Below are positions 53,521 through 64,000 of a DNA stretch of 64,000 nucleotides, in pieces; position 1 is the stretch's first letter; every line of letters begins with the position of its first letter. This DNA is from Branchiostoma floridae. Taxonomy: Eukaryota; Chordata; Leptocardii; Amphioxiformes; Branchiostomatidae. The stretch covers positions 15,662,509 to 15,726,508 of the forward strand of contig NC_049990.1 in assembly GCF_000003815.2 (NCBI RefSeq). The letters run 5' to 3'. The translations under genes were made by a program, and so were the position numbers. Under the pieces are notes generated by a model. The model saw only the letters and a program-made list of their open reading frames with translations, did no database searches and was not told the DNA's origin.

Positions 53521-56500
53521 ATGTCCGTCAACTGCATATCATTATTATCAGTAAATGTTAAAGGAATACGAGAGAAAGTGAAAAGAAGATCCATCTTTGA
53601 ATGGTGCAAGTGCCAAAAAGCTGACATTGTCTTTCTACAGGAATCTCATATAACAAAAGAGGTAAGGAAAGACTTTGACTTAGACTGGGGAGGAAAGGGA
53701 TTCCATTCCTATGGAACAAATAAAAGCAGAGGTGTGTCAATCTATTTTGGAGACCCCAAAGTACAAATTTCACAAGTTATTGGGGAAAATGAAGGAGATG
53801 GCAGGAAACTATTGATAAACTGCCAAATTGGTAAAACATTCCTAACTCTTGTAAATGTTTATGCTCCAAACAATGCTACTGAAAGAAACACTTTCCTAAT
53901 CAACCTCGCAAAATGGATTGACGAAAATAAACAATCTGAATCTGAAACTACACTTGAGAGAGAAGTTATAGTAGGGGGGGATTGTAATTCAGTTGTGAAT
54001 TATGGTATGGATAAAAAAGGAGGGAGACAAACAGACACAGGAAATTCATCACAAACCTTGAAAAATTTCTACCAATCCCTAGGTCTGTGTGACATTTGGA
54101 GAGAAAGAAATAAGACTACAAGACAATACACTTACAGAGACAAATTTCATAAGGTCTCTAGCAGACTTGATTATTGGTTTATCTCTAAAACCATTGCTGA
54201 CTCTGTAGTAAGATGTGATATAAGACCAAGCATTAAAACAGATCATCAAGCAATATTCCTTAAGATAAGCCTAAATACAAAAGATAAAGGATATGGCTAT
54301 TGGAAACTAAATACAGAAGTTCTGAAAGATGAAGAATATTGTGAAGGGATAAAAAAATTAGTTGAGAATGCAAAAAAAGAGGACAGTGATTTACCACCAA
54401 GTTTGATGCTGGAACTGTGTTATGTTAGAATCAGGGACTTTTCCATATCATATTGTAAGAATAGAGCTAAGGAAAGAAAAAAGAAAGAAACAGAACTGAC
54501 AGATAGAGTAAAAGCACTCACACTTTACCTAGAGAATCAAGAAAAAGGTGATGATAAAGCTGAAACTGAACTGGAAAGAACAAAAACACAGTTAGGAAAC
54601 TACTATGAGGAAAAAGCTAGAGGAGCTTACATAAGAGCAAGGGCAAAGTGGATAAAAGAAGGGGAAAAGTGTACAAAATTCTTCTTAAATCTAGAGAGGC
54701 ATAATGCTACCCAATCAAATATTGACATGTTAAAACTAGGAGATAATGTGATCACAAACCAAAATGAAATATTAACAGAAACAGTGAAATATTACAAAGA
54801 CTTGTATGCACAAGAAGACATTAACCTGGAAGAGGTGGACAAATACTTGTCTGACATAGAATTAGATTGCACCCTAAGTGATGAGGAGAAAGAAAAAATA
54901 GATTCTCAGATCACAATAGAAGAATGTGAACGTGCATTAGAGAGTATGAAGAGCAACAGGGCTCCAGGACCAAACGGGCTCCCATCAGAGTTCTTCAAAA
55001 AATTCTGGAGTTTATTAGGACCTATTATTTTTAAGTCCTTTATGGAAAGTTTTGAAAACAAAACCTTAGCATATTCACAAAGAAAAGCACTGATAAAACT
55101 ACTGCACAAGAAAAATGAATTACATATGTTAAAAAATTGGAGACCAATCAGTCTACTCAACTGCGACTACAAAATAATTGCATTTACGCTTGCCAATAGA
55201 ATTAAAACAGTTATTTCAAAACTTGTTCACCAAAATCAGACAGCATACATAAAAGGACGATTCATAGGTGAAAACATAAGACTAATAAATGACATAATAT
55301 TTTATACAAAACAGAAGAAAATACCTGGTATACTTTTGTTCCTTGATTTTGAAAAAGCATATGATACGGTAAATAGAGACTTCATGTATAAAACTATGGA
55401 AAAATTCAACTTTGGTCCAAATTTCACTCAATGGATTCGCATTCTTTATAAAGATACCCACAGTAGTATATTGAATAATGGTTGGATCTCTGAACCCTTC
55501 GCACTGGAAAGAGGAATAAGACAAGGCTGTCCTCTATCATGTTTATTGTTCATACTGGTTACTGAAATTTTGTCTACTAAATTAAGAAAATCTCAAAGTG
55601 TCAGAGGTATCACAGTTCCACATGCAGAAGGTTCAGAAGAAATAAAGATAACACAAGTTGCTGATGATACCACTTTAGTTCTTGCAGATGAAAGTTCAAT
55701 AGAAAACGCAGTAAAACTTATCATTGACTTTGGAAGGGTAGCTGGGACAAAACTTAATCAAAATAAAACTCAAGCTATGTGGATAGGATCATGGGAAAAT
55801 AAAGAGAAGTGTATGTTGGGTTTACAATGGACCAAAGGACCAGTTAAGGCAACTGGGGTCTACTTTGGACATGATCCTCGTGTTTGTGAGTTGTTGAACT
55901 GGGAAAAGAAAATAGAAAGATTGAAGAATGTATTTAACCTATGGAAAAAAAGAAAACTAACACTCTATGGAAAAGTAACCGTTGTGAAACAGTTAGCACT
56001 ATCTCTGATTACATACAATTTGATGAACATAGACACTCCAGAATGGGTACTTAAAACTGTAGAAAAGGAATGTTGGACCTTTATATGGGATGGAAAGAAA
56101 GATAAGATAAGTAGAAAATGTATGATCAGAGACCACAGTGATGGAGGGATAAGTATGGTTGATTTGAGAGCCCAGGGCTTCTTAGCCCTTTGGGTAAAGA
56201 GACTCAACCAAGGACATAATGTGCAATGGAAACTTATCCCAAAATACTATTTCAGTAAGTGTGGAATAGATAATTTGATTTTTAATATGAACTTTTGTAG
56301 GAAGGGGGACTGCCCCAAACTACCAGTTATGCCAACCTTTTATAAGGAGATAATATTGGCCTGGCATCAAGCAGGTGGAGGGGTAAAGAATGTACCAGAA
56401 ACAGCAAAAGAGATCATGAATGAGGTAATATGGGGAAATCAGTATATTAAACTGGGTAATAGAACTTTGTATTATAAACACTGGATTGAGTGTGACCTCA

Positions 56501-57273
56501 TACATATTCGAGATGTTTTCATGCAAGGGAAATATATAAGCGCACAAGATTTATTTTTGAAATTATATGACACCAGGAATTTCCTAGCTGAACATAATAA
56601 TGTATGGGTTGCTATACCAGGGCATTGGAAAGCATTGTTGAGCCAGGTTGGGGATCAGCATACAGATGTTGATGTCCAACCAAATCAGCTTGGAATTTTG
56701 AAGACTGTATTTGTTCCCCTAGACAAACTCACCTCTAGGAGTCTTTATAACCAGATAAAATCACAGAATGTTATAGAAAGTAAATGTATTGATGAGTGGA
56801 TTGAGCTACTTGATGTTACAATTTTAGATAAGAAGTTAATTTGGAAAAATTTAATTGTTAACATTAAAGAGAACAAATTAAAAGAACTTAATTTCAAACT
56901 CCTGCACAACATTTTACCCTGTGGATTAAAACTAAATAAGTGGCAAATTAAAAACAAACTGGGTGAAATATACAGCCCTGTATGCACACTATGCAATGAA
57001 AAAGACACCTATGTCCATATGTTCTATAACTGTAGAAAGCTGGGGTTGTTTTGGAAGGATGTTGGAAATGTGTTGTATCGAAAAGGATACAGTACTGGGA
57101 AGCCAATTTCGCCTAGCCCGTACAAGCTTTCCGGTGTATATTCCTTTCCCGGCATATATTCCTTTCCCGGCATAATATTCCCGGTTAAAAATCGCGAATC
57201 GACCTACCGCCCCCCCCCCAAAAAAAATTTCCCCAAAAAAAAAATTTGCCAAGCTTCCCAGAGACGCCGGTGA
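53521..57273 (+). CDS. LINE element B ORF2: AP endonuclease and reverse transcriptase, 3' end replaced
   Basis: Open for 1250 codons. Endonuclease: N12, LQES with E41, GGDCNS at 152-157, SRLDYWF and TDH (D241, H242). Reverse transcriptase: RAPGPNGLPSEFFKKFW, NWRPISLLNCDYKI, FLDFEKAYDTV, IRQGCPLSCLLF and the box VADD at 713-716. Downstream is a CTLC...HMFYNC...LFWKDV motif of the Tx1/L1 superfamily. After about 57090 the translation turns into low-complexity sequence (repeats of GIYSFPG, then PPPKK), so the real C-terminus and 3' UTR are probably missing. No internal stops, so the inactivation is recent. Confidence 0.88.
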   Translation: MSVNCISLLSVNVKGIREKVKRRSIFEWCKCQKADIVFLQESHITKEVRKDFDLDWGGKGFHSYGTNKSRGVSIYFGDPKVQISQVIGENEGDGRKLLINCQIGKTFLTLVNVYAPNNATERNTFLINLAKWIDENKQSESETTLEREVIVGGDCNSVVNYGMDKKGGRQTDTGNSSQTLKNFYQSLGLCDIWRERNKTTRQYTYRDKFHKVSSRLDYWFISKTIADSVVRCDIRPSIKTDHQAIFLKISLNTKDKGYGYWKLNTEVLKDEEYCEGIKKLVENAKKEDSDLPPSLMLELCYVRIRDFSISYCKNRAKERKKKETELTDRVKALTLYLENQEKGDDKAETELERTKTQLGNYYEEKARGAYIRARAKWIKEGEKCTKFFLNLERHNATQSNIDMLKLGDNVITNQNEILTETVKYYKDLYAQEDINLEEVDKYLSDIELDCTLSDEEKEKIDSQITIEECERALESMKSNRAPGPNGLPSEFFKKFWSLLGPIIFKSFMESFENKTLAYSQRKALIKLLHKKNELHMLKNWRPISLLNCDYKIIAFTLANRIKTVISKLVHQNQTAYIKGRFIGENIRLINDIIFYTKQKKIPGILLFLDFEKAYDTVNRDFMYKTMEKFNFGPNFTQWIRILYKDTHSSILNNGWISEPFALERGIRQGCPLSCLLFILVTEILSTKLRKSQSVRGITVPHAEGSEEIKITQVADDTTLVLADESSIENAVKLIIDFGRVAGTKLNQNKTQAMWIGSWENKEKCMLGLQWTKGPVKATGVYFGHDPRVCELLNWEKKIERLKNVFNLWKKRKLTLYGKVTVVKQLALSLITYNLMNIDTPEWVLKTVEKECWTFIWDGKKDKISRKCMIRDHSDGGISMVDLRAQGFLALWVKRLNQGHNVQWKLIPKYYFSKCGIDNLIFNMNFCRKGDCPKLPVMPTFYKEIILAWHQAGGGVKNVPETAKEIMNEVIWGNQYIKLGNRTLYYKHWIECDLIHIRDVFMQGKYISAQDLFLKLYDTRNFLAEHNNVWVAIPGHWKALLSQVGDQHTDVDVQPNQLGILKTVFVPLDKLTSRSLYNQIKSQNVIESKCIDEWIELLDVTILDKKLIWKNLIVNIKENKLKELNFKLLHNILPCGLKLNKWQIKNKLGEIYSPVCTLCNEKDTYVHMFYNCRKLGLFWKDVGNVLYRKGYSTGKPISPSPYKLSGVYSFPGIYSFPGIIFPVKNRESTYRPPPKKNFPKKKICQASQRRR
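57127..57250. repeat. Junction sequence: short tandem repeat and C/A homopolymers
   Basis: TATATTCCTTTCCCGGCA occurs twice in tandem, followed by a partial third unit, then runs of C and A. It marks the end of homology to Tx1 ORF2 and the likely breakpoint. Confidence 0.6.
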
Positions 57274-58284
57274 AGGAGGCTACTGATCTTCAACGGTAAT
57301 CCTTGATTTCATGCTCAGAGTATGAATCAGATATAAACGTTTGATTCAGAAGATAACAAGACACAATAATGTAAGAAAAGTACTTTATCTATATGAAATT
57401 GGTTGAGCGATCTGCGGTTTAGTATTGTTTGTGATTGATTGAAGAACAAAAGAGCATAATAAGCAATTGGCCTTCTCTGGCTGGGAAAGTTGTCTTGCTA
57501 AGCAAGTATGCTACGGGACCAAGAACCCGATTTCCACCTCATACAAGGCACACATTCGTAACTTCTTTTCATTGGTAGATGAAACACAATTAGAACCAAG
57601 CGTTCGCAGAACTCAACCTTCGTGAAATGGGTGAGGATGTGGTGGTTTGAGGGTGTTTTTACAGACATCCGAGGGGCTAAGCTAACAGTATATGATACGT
57701 CCGATTGGCAAAATTGTCCGGAATTCTACAGGATTTTTCCGCGCCTATGTGGTTGCATCATCCCGTTGGAGTGGAATAATTTGGGTTCACAGATTGTCAT
57801 GGTATTTGGAATGCAGATAGTGTTTGTTATGAACTGTGAGCGAGCGAACGAGTGAGATAGCTCTGGAGATGCCTTACATAGTCAAATTTTATTATACAAG
57901 TCAGGGGCTAATTTGCATAGATAATTAGGACAGTTTAAAAGCCTACTTCATATCATAATAGCAGATACTCAAACATAAGACACATGTAACTAACAAAGAG
58001 AGAAATATTAGCCTAACTGAGTATGTTCGATTGGGCCACAGCAAGTAAATTTTATGGATGACATCCGCGCGCGTATTAATGTTCGCCTGATTTCAGGAAA
58101 AAAAAACAAGATTTTTTTTTCTGCAAGGACCGTCAACATGACGATAAAGTACCAAAATGAGCAAATATATTTTGTTGTAGCCTAATGATTGTACTTGTAC
58201 AAGTGACACTTGCGAGGTACCCAGGACTGTAGTTGCAGAAATAAAACTTATTGGGTATATGGAGCTATGAGTGTGCTTACCAAC

Positions 58285-58518
58285 TTTGTTGATGATGCCA
58301 TTCTACCACACTATATAGTGTCACTTTTACCACACCAGTACATGTCTTAAAAACAGGAATGAATGCCTTGTTGGCTCTGATGCCATGTTTTGTCCCTTTA
58401 GTTCTTTTTACAACAGGGGTCACAACTTTATGGTGCCTATTTTTGAAAATGTAGCAATCTTGTTTGTTTCTACCTATCTTGTTTTTTTTTCGTCCGATCG
58501 CACGTTTTTTGCAGTCTG
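58285..58518 (-). other. Exon-like open frame of unknown nature
   Basis: On the minus strand, an acceptor CTCTGCAG and a donor GTTG/GTAAGC bracket an open, Lys/Arg-rich frame (RAIGRKKNKIGRNKQDCYIF). No family recognised. It sits inside a pair of inverted repeats, so it may belong to a mobile element. Confidence 0.2.
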
Positions 58519-60089
58519 CAGAGGATGTCATCCATAAAATTTACTGGCTGTGGCCTTGGTAAAAATTCCCGGAATTTACAACAAGTCTTACGCACGTGCG
58601 TAATTGCATCATTCCTTTGGAGGGTAATAACACGGGAAGGGTTGACGGATCGTCATGCTTTTTGATCTCTAGATAACTTGGGGGATGCCTTCTATAATCA
58701 AGTATTTTATGCAAACCAGGGGCTAGTTTGCACAATTAATCAATCTGCAGCATTTCATAACAGGACAGTCAAACGTACATGTATTACATCTGTAACTGAA
58801 AAAAGAGATATTTATAGATATATATATAGAGAGAGATATCAAATATGCAAATTTCTACCTAGCTCCGCAATGTAGTACGTTATATACTTCCAATGTGAAT
58901 AATGGACTATCGAGATAAAACATGTCAATATTGACGACTTAATACATTGCATGGACGTTTCCACAAAGTAATATAGTTTTCTTGTACAACCCCTTTAAGT
59001 ATAATATACAACTGCTGCAATACAGATAATTATTTTCGACTTGTTGCTTGCAACAATGATCATGTATTAAACATTCTTTGTTTCATAATGCAGTCCACTA
59101 TATTGTGTATCCCATATGTCTAATGTACAATCCCTATATACAATCTCATTAATGACTACAAGTTACTGTGAAAAACAAACCCTGCTTTTTTCAACAATGT
59201 ATTGTACCGGTAGTAACTGTTACATGTACAACCCTTTTAAAACTTATAATATATGCCCCTGTATACAATATCATCATTGCTCTTATTCTTGGTGTACAGA
59301 TTATCAAGTCTTATGGGAGACATGTACACCCCACCATGTATAATGTACTGTCCCTATAGTACCATTTTTTGCTGACTTTTGGGGTCACTTCCTGTGGAGA
59401 CGGTGCAGCGTGGTAGCAGCATGACGTAATACCACCTAAATATAGCACGATTGCGTAATACCCACTCAGGGCCACTGTAAAACCCATTTTCCACGTACAA
59501 ACATCCCCTGCAAAACCGTCAAAAGCCACTAGACGAAAAAACACCTCGTACGTTTCTTCTCCTTCTCAAGAACTACTTACATACGAAATATCAGATCAAT
59601 CTGTGTTGGCGTGAAGGAGCTGGACTGTTCACAGACACAGAGTGTTGAAGGTTTCAACACATACCTATTGTATTATGCAAATTACCACCTAATTTGCATA
59701 ACACGCATTCAAGTATGTACATCATTACGTAAGCTATCTGCATACTTACAGTCATTAACATCCATCAACCCCTTCTCGCATTATTCCTTCTCAAAACCTA
59801 AAACAAGAATTACTTTCACCGCCCCTGCGAAAACCCTAGGTGGCCAAAACTTACACACCTTACTATGCTTTTACACGGCTACCTACCACTTAAAAATCAT
59901 CACTCAAACAAGTCCCAAACAAAAAATAGCAAAACCGGAAGTTCCGCTGCAGTACCGCTAGTTATCAGGCTGACAAACGACCCCCTGACATCAAAACGGC
60001 ACTGACTACAAACACTTCGTTTCACGAAGTGAAAAACAAGTAGCGTAAGAGGAAAGTTACATGGCTGGAATAAATGTGTAAACATTACA

Positions 60090-60270
60090 AAGTTTGGACA
60101 TGACTTTACAGGCGGTCTCACAGCGCCACCTATCTACACTGGTTGGTATTGCAACATGTCCTTCAAGTCGTACACAGTGTGATACTGTGCTGGCCGGATG
60201 TTTGCGGGCATTTTTAGCATCTTTCTTGAGAGAGTCAATACACTCCAAGCAACTCTGATTTGCAGGGAGT
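60090..60270 (-). other. Exon-like open frame of unknown nature
   Basis: The minus strand encodes CLECIDSLKKDAKNARKHPA and continues to about 60115 with codon-like composition. I recognise no family and found no partner exon. Confidence 0.2.
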
Positions 60271-61092
60271 AAGTGCGTCTTTATTCATTAGAATATTTCT
60301 TTTATATGTCTTTCTTTTCTTTTGTATTCAAAGACGAATTTTGTACATAAAGATGTATTTCTTGTTTGGACAAGCCTTTTTGTCGCAAGAATGAGGATCT
60401 AGGAACAAGAAAGTTTTGTGTATCCTTTAGGCTGATGTATCTTAAGAAGAAAAGCGCCGTTAAACGGCTGAAATCATCATTGCAGGTAAACCCGCATCCA
60501 CAGGAAGGTTTTCTTTGTAACAGGGTAAATAACTAACCTCAAGAAGGTTTTCAACCTCCTTGCTAACCTTAAGTTTAATTGGACATCAAACGCTGGTCAA
60601 CTATAATTATGCCATGGTTAGATTGATATAGTGGAAGATTCATACCACCACACCCATACCCCGCGTCCCAGACAGGTGATGGAGGGATAAGGAGTGCGGA
60701 AAGTCTCCATCCCTGAGCAGACAGCGAGGCGAGTACTTTTCCCAAGCCATAAGAAATTAGAGAGGATGGTTGGGTGTTTAGGGTAAAGATACCTTCTTCT
60801 TTATATCTCAACACCCTCATACCCTTCCTACTGTCCCTAATTGACCCGACTTTAATTTTCGCCTGTTTCTGCCAACCACCTTTTTATCTTCCTCCCCAAA
60901 GTCAAACTGTGCGCCTTTTTTGTGATAATATCTTTCCCTTTTATACCCCTGCACTCATTAGCAACGTTCACATTTGCATAACGCCTCTGATTGGTTACCC
61001 TCCAAAATTGAGTTAACTGACCACCTGTCTGTGGCGCGCGGGGACAGGTGACGCTGTGAATAGTACACAAAGATTATTCTGTCTCTTTGCAT

Positions 61093-61264
61093 GCAGTTCT
61101 GGTCACCACTGGCTGAGCTTGTCCAGGTAGACCCACGGGCCAGAGCTGACAGGTCGTCTTGTTGTGAGACTCGTGCAGTAGTTTCTAACACCACAGCTTA
61201 TGATGGGCACCAACCTCTTCTGTACTGCTGTTCACGGGACATGGAAATACAATGTCAGCAAGGC
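61093..61264 (+). other. Exon-like open frame with good splice sites
   Basis: TTTGCATGCAG after a pyrimidine tract and GGCAG/GTAAGT at the other end bracket an open frame (LVQVDPRARADRSSCCETRA, and then CCSRDMEIQC). The donor itself lies in the repeated TTTTATGGATGAC motif, so a repeat origin is possible. Confidence 0.3.
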
Positions 61265-61513
61265 CACGGCAGGTAAGTTTTATGGATGACGACATCATTG
61301 ATTTTAAACATGTAGCCATGACCGTAGTTGTAGAAGGGAAACTAGTTCGATGTACATGTAGTAGTCAACTTGGTGAATGATACCAGTCTTCCAGACTTTG
61401 TGCATCGATCTTGTATGGCCTGTTTGATGTGATACCATCCAAGTTCGTTTTGACCATGACGGATGCGGGTTTTCCTGCAATGATAAAGCGGCGCTTTTCT
61501 TGTCTTTGCCATA

Positions 61514-61591
61514 GGATGCACTCCCTTGGCGAAGCAATCTTGATGCTGTTTCACGGTCCACTCTGCAATGACGAGAAGACATATCCAAACC
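61514..61591 (+). other. Exon-like open frame
   Basis: CATAG/G and CCAG/GTAACA bracket MHSLGEAILMLFHGPLCNDE and six further residues. No family recognised. It may pair with the candidate exon at 61093. Confidence 0.25.
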
Positions 61592-61887
61592 AGGTAACAT
61601 CGTTATTGTCTGAAGAGTCAAATTAACCTGATGATATCCCTACTAACTGCTATAATCCAAGTTTATTTTTAGTTGAAAAGACGCCCTCTTTAGAGTATCA
61701 ATCTATTCATGTAAAACTACAATCCATATGTTAACAGTTGCAGAAGCTTTATTCTTTGAATCAACGTTTGAACCTCATTAATAAAATAGAACCATAGACA
61801 TTATTAACAAAGGGGCACAACCTTAGAAGATGAGCAACACGTATAGACAGCGGAAGTTGTAACATTCTATTACAATCTGGGTTCGTA

Positions 61888-61992
61888 TGATTATCTTAGA
61901 GACGTAGAAGTGACGGCCCAGAATTGCATGGAATGGCGCAGGATGGTCCACAAGAGACGTTGCCTTGATGCAGACCACTTGACGCAACGATG
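61888..61992 (+). pseudogene. Possible LINE/retroelement C-terminal fragment
   Basis: The frame ending TGA encodes DVEVTAQNCMEWRRMVHKRR and a short tail. AQNR..WR.MV is a common end of RTE-like polyproteins. Short and unsupported by flanking sequence. Confidence 0.3.
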
Positions 61993-62938
61993 AAGAGACC
62001 TTATCAAGTATCAAGTAAGTCAGTATGATTATCTTACGGTTATCTGACGGTTTTTTTTTTTGCGAGTTACTGTGTGAAGGAAAGACAAAGTTATGTTTTA
62101 GATAATTGATGTGACGTGTCATAAAAGCGCGACTTGAGCCCCTAACATTTTTCTGCATCAAAAACCAGGATCATCCCCAGTCCATTCTACTCCACAGCTG
62201 CATAACAGTCGAGCCTAACGATTTTCTCATCGCATCAATGTGCGCAGTTACAATAAACCTGCTTCCATCAAACATAAATCATGTGTTGAGCTATAACTTG
62301 TTATGCTACGTGTTATTCAACCATATTTTATCCAATGTGATATCCTAGTCTGTTTTATCAAGCCCCATCGTATGGAATTCCAGTCTTGTGCCTCACGCTA
62401 ATGTGCCTAGTGCCTCATGCTAATTTTTGCCATCGGAATCACAGCATATAGCCCTCTTCACCGCATGGATGCCACACACTTAGTCTTCTAGCGAAGTGGC
62501 ACCATGACTCGCCACATTGTTCCCGAATTTTCCAATAGCATTGATACATTACATCCTTTACAAACATTATGTGTCATAGAGAGAAAGATTGTTACTTCCA
62601 TATTGACGCACTAGCTGCAATTAGGTTGGAATTTGATCTCCCATTTTTTAGTTGTAACTGCGTTTAAGTTGTGGACCTGGAAGATGTATGTCAATACACA
62701 GCTGTAAACCCTTTCAAATCCTTCTATGACTGCAAATCCTTTTGACAGTTAGGTATCTATAGATTACATCAAATAGCTGGGTGATTTCGGGCGTAAATGA
62801 CGTTATAAAGCCCTCTTGAGATAGGATGTCCCCATTGACGTACTTGGGTGTTTATCTCTTGCGCTATATAATGGGGAATCTTGGTCTTTATTGCGCTGCA
62901 TTGTCTAGACCTAAGTCGCATTGGTTTTAAGAGAAAAG

Positions 62939-64000
62939 TTACAAAGTAATTTTGGGTACTCAAATCACTTTTTACCTTTTGTCCACGGGTTTTACTTTGA
63001 TATTCAAGTGTTGAAAGTAACGCACATTTTGTTTGAAATTTCGGAAGTCCGATCGTAAGGGGTCGCTTTTTTGCGGTTACCGAAGGGTTCGCTTAGCGGT
63101 TATCCCACAGGTGAGCCTTCATTCGTATGTAGAAAAATTACAAAGTAATTTTGGGTACTCAAATCACTTTTTACCTTTTGCCCACGGGTTTTACTATGAT
63201 ACTCAAGTGTTGAAAGTAACGCACATTTTGTTTGAAATTTCGGAAGTCCGATCGTAAGGGGTCGCTTTTTTGCGGTTACCGAAGGGTTCGCTTAGCGGTT
63301 AGCGGTTATCCCCCAGGTGAGCCTTCATTCGTATGTAGAAAAGTTACAAAGTAATTTTGGGTACTCAAATCACTTTTTACCTTTTGCCCACGGGTTTTAC
63401 TATGATACTCAAGTGTTGAAAGTAACGCACATTTTGTTTGAAATTTCGGAAGTCCGATCGTAAGGGGTCGCTTTTTTGCGGTTACCGAAGGGTTCGCTTA
63501 GCGGTTATCCCCCAGGTGAGCCTTCATTCGTATGTAGAAAAGTTACAAAGTAATTTTGGGTACTCAAATCACTTTTTACCTTTTTGCCACGGGGTTTACT
63601 TTGATATTCAAGTGTTGAAAGTAACGCACATTTTGTTTGAAATTTCGGAAGTCCGATCGTAAGGGGTCGCTTTTTTGCGGTTACCGAAGGGTTCGCTTAG
63701 CGGTTAGCGGTTATCCCCCAGGTGAGCCTTCATTCGTATGTAGAAAAGTTACAAAGTAATTTTGGGTACTCAAATCACTTTTTACCTTTTGCCCACGGTT
63801 TTTACTATGATACTCAAGTGTTGAAAGTAACGCACATTTTGTTTGAAATTTCGGAAGTCCGATCGTAAGGGGTCGCTTTTTTGCGGTTACCGAAGGGTTC
63901 GCTTAGCGGTTAGCGGTTATCCCCCAGGTGAGCCAACATTCGTATGTAGAAAAGTACAAAGTAATTTTGGTAGCTCGAATCACTTTTACCTTTGCCGGTA
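62939..64000. repeat. Satellite array, alternating 199/206-bp units
   Basis: The string ACAAAGTAATTTTGG recurs at 62941, 63140, 63346, 63545, 63751 and 63956, giving spacings 199, 206, 199, 206 and 205. The longer units carry an extra TAGCGGT (GCGGTTAGCGGTTATCC against GCGGTTATCC). Units are very similar; the array continues past the right edge. Confidence 0.95.

Larger units (their letters stand above)
57274..62938. other. No recognised gene; diverged repeats and exon-like frames
   Basis: Two diverged copies of a ~220-bp repeat (57690-57940 and 58545-58745) share GCATCAT...TTGGAG and GATGCCTT...GGGGCTA.TTTGCA. TAAATTTTATGGATGACATC at 58045 recurs inverted near 58527-58550 and, as TAAGTTTTATGGATGACGAC, at 61275. 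CACTTCGTTTCACGAAGTG near 60007 is a short hairpin. Confidence 0.4.

Noticed and set aside
52774-53627. Long minus-strand frames of 145 and 224 codons
   Set aside because: Antisense of LINE element B ORF1 and its tail; no start context or domain.
63033-63662. Repeated 74-codon frames
   Set aside because: Identical frames recur because the satellite unit repeats; no start context or conservation beyond the DNA repeat.

Overview
This looks like nuclear DNA of an invertebrate chordate, most likely a lancelet (Branchiostoma). The reasons are an intron-rich retinoblastoma gene closer to vertebrate RB1 than to p107/p130, an adenosine receptor with a near-complete vertebrate-type ligand pocket, CR1/L2-like and Tx1-like LINEs, and MITE/SINE families I recall from amphioxus. 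The species call is inference.

Positions 1.5-43.1 kb hold the 5' two thirds of an RB1 orthologue on the minus strand. I could place 17 coding exons that join in phase into 504 codons, from an ATG at 40073 to a codon matching human RB1 residue ~602. An untranslated first exon lies near 42.7 kb. The promoter has two perfect E2F sites flanking two CCAAT boxes. The pocket-B and C-terminal exons lie off the left edge. A 27.3-kb intron (4505-31801) contains a complete, intronless adenosine-receptor gene on the opposite strand (28067-29314). Vertebrate RB1 also hosts an antisense intronless GPCR (LPAR6), so the arrangement is a striking parallel, although the receptor family and the intron differ. 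The RB1 introns also carry a Harbinger-like element, a mariner-like element, hAT-type and other MITEs, tRNA-type SINEs and a promoter-like island enclosed by short tandem repeats.

Positions 43.1-57.3 kb are mobile DNA. A 416-bp hAT MITE with a perfect 8-bp target duplication lies just upstream of the RB1 promoter. Next comes a 7.67-kb unit (43963-51634) bounded by ~100-bp terminal inverted repeats made of palindromic TCTCCTAGGAGA modules. It encloses a CR1/L2-like LINE (ORF1 with coiled coil and SGNH-esterase motifs; ORF2 with endonuclease and reverse transcriptase, broken by one TAG) and a large foldback structure. A second, Tx1/L1-type LINE (about 52.0-57.1 kb) has a long intact ORF2 but appears to have lost its 3' end.

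Positions 57.3-62.9 kb contain no recognisable gene, only diverged repeats and a few exon-like open frames. From 62.94 kb to the right edge there is a satellite array whose unit alternates between 199 and 206 bp, which implies a 405-bp higher-order repeat.
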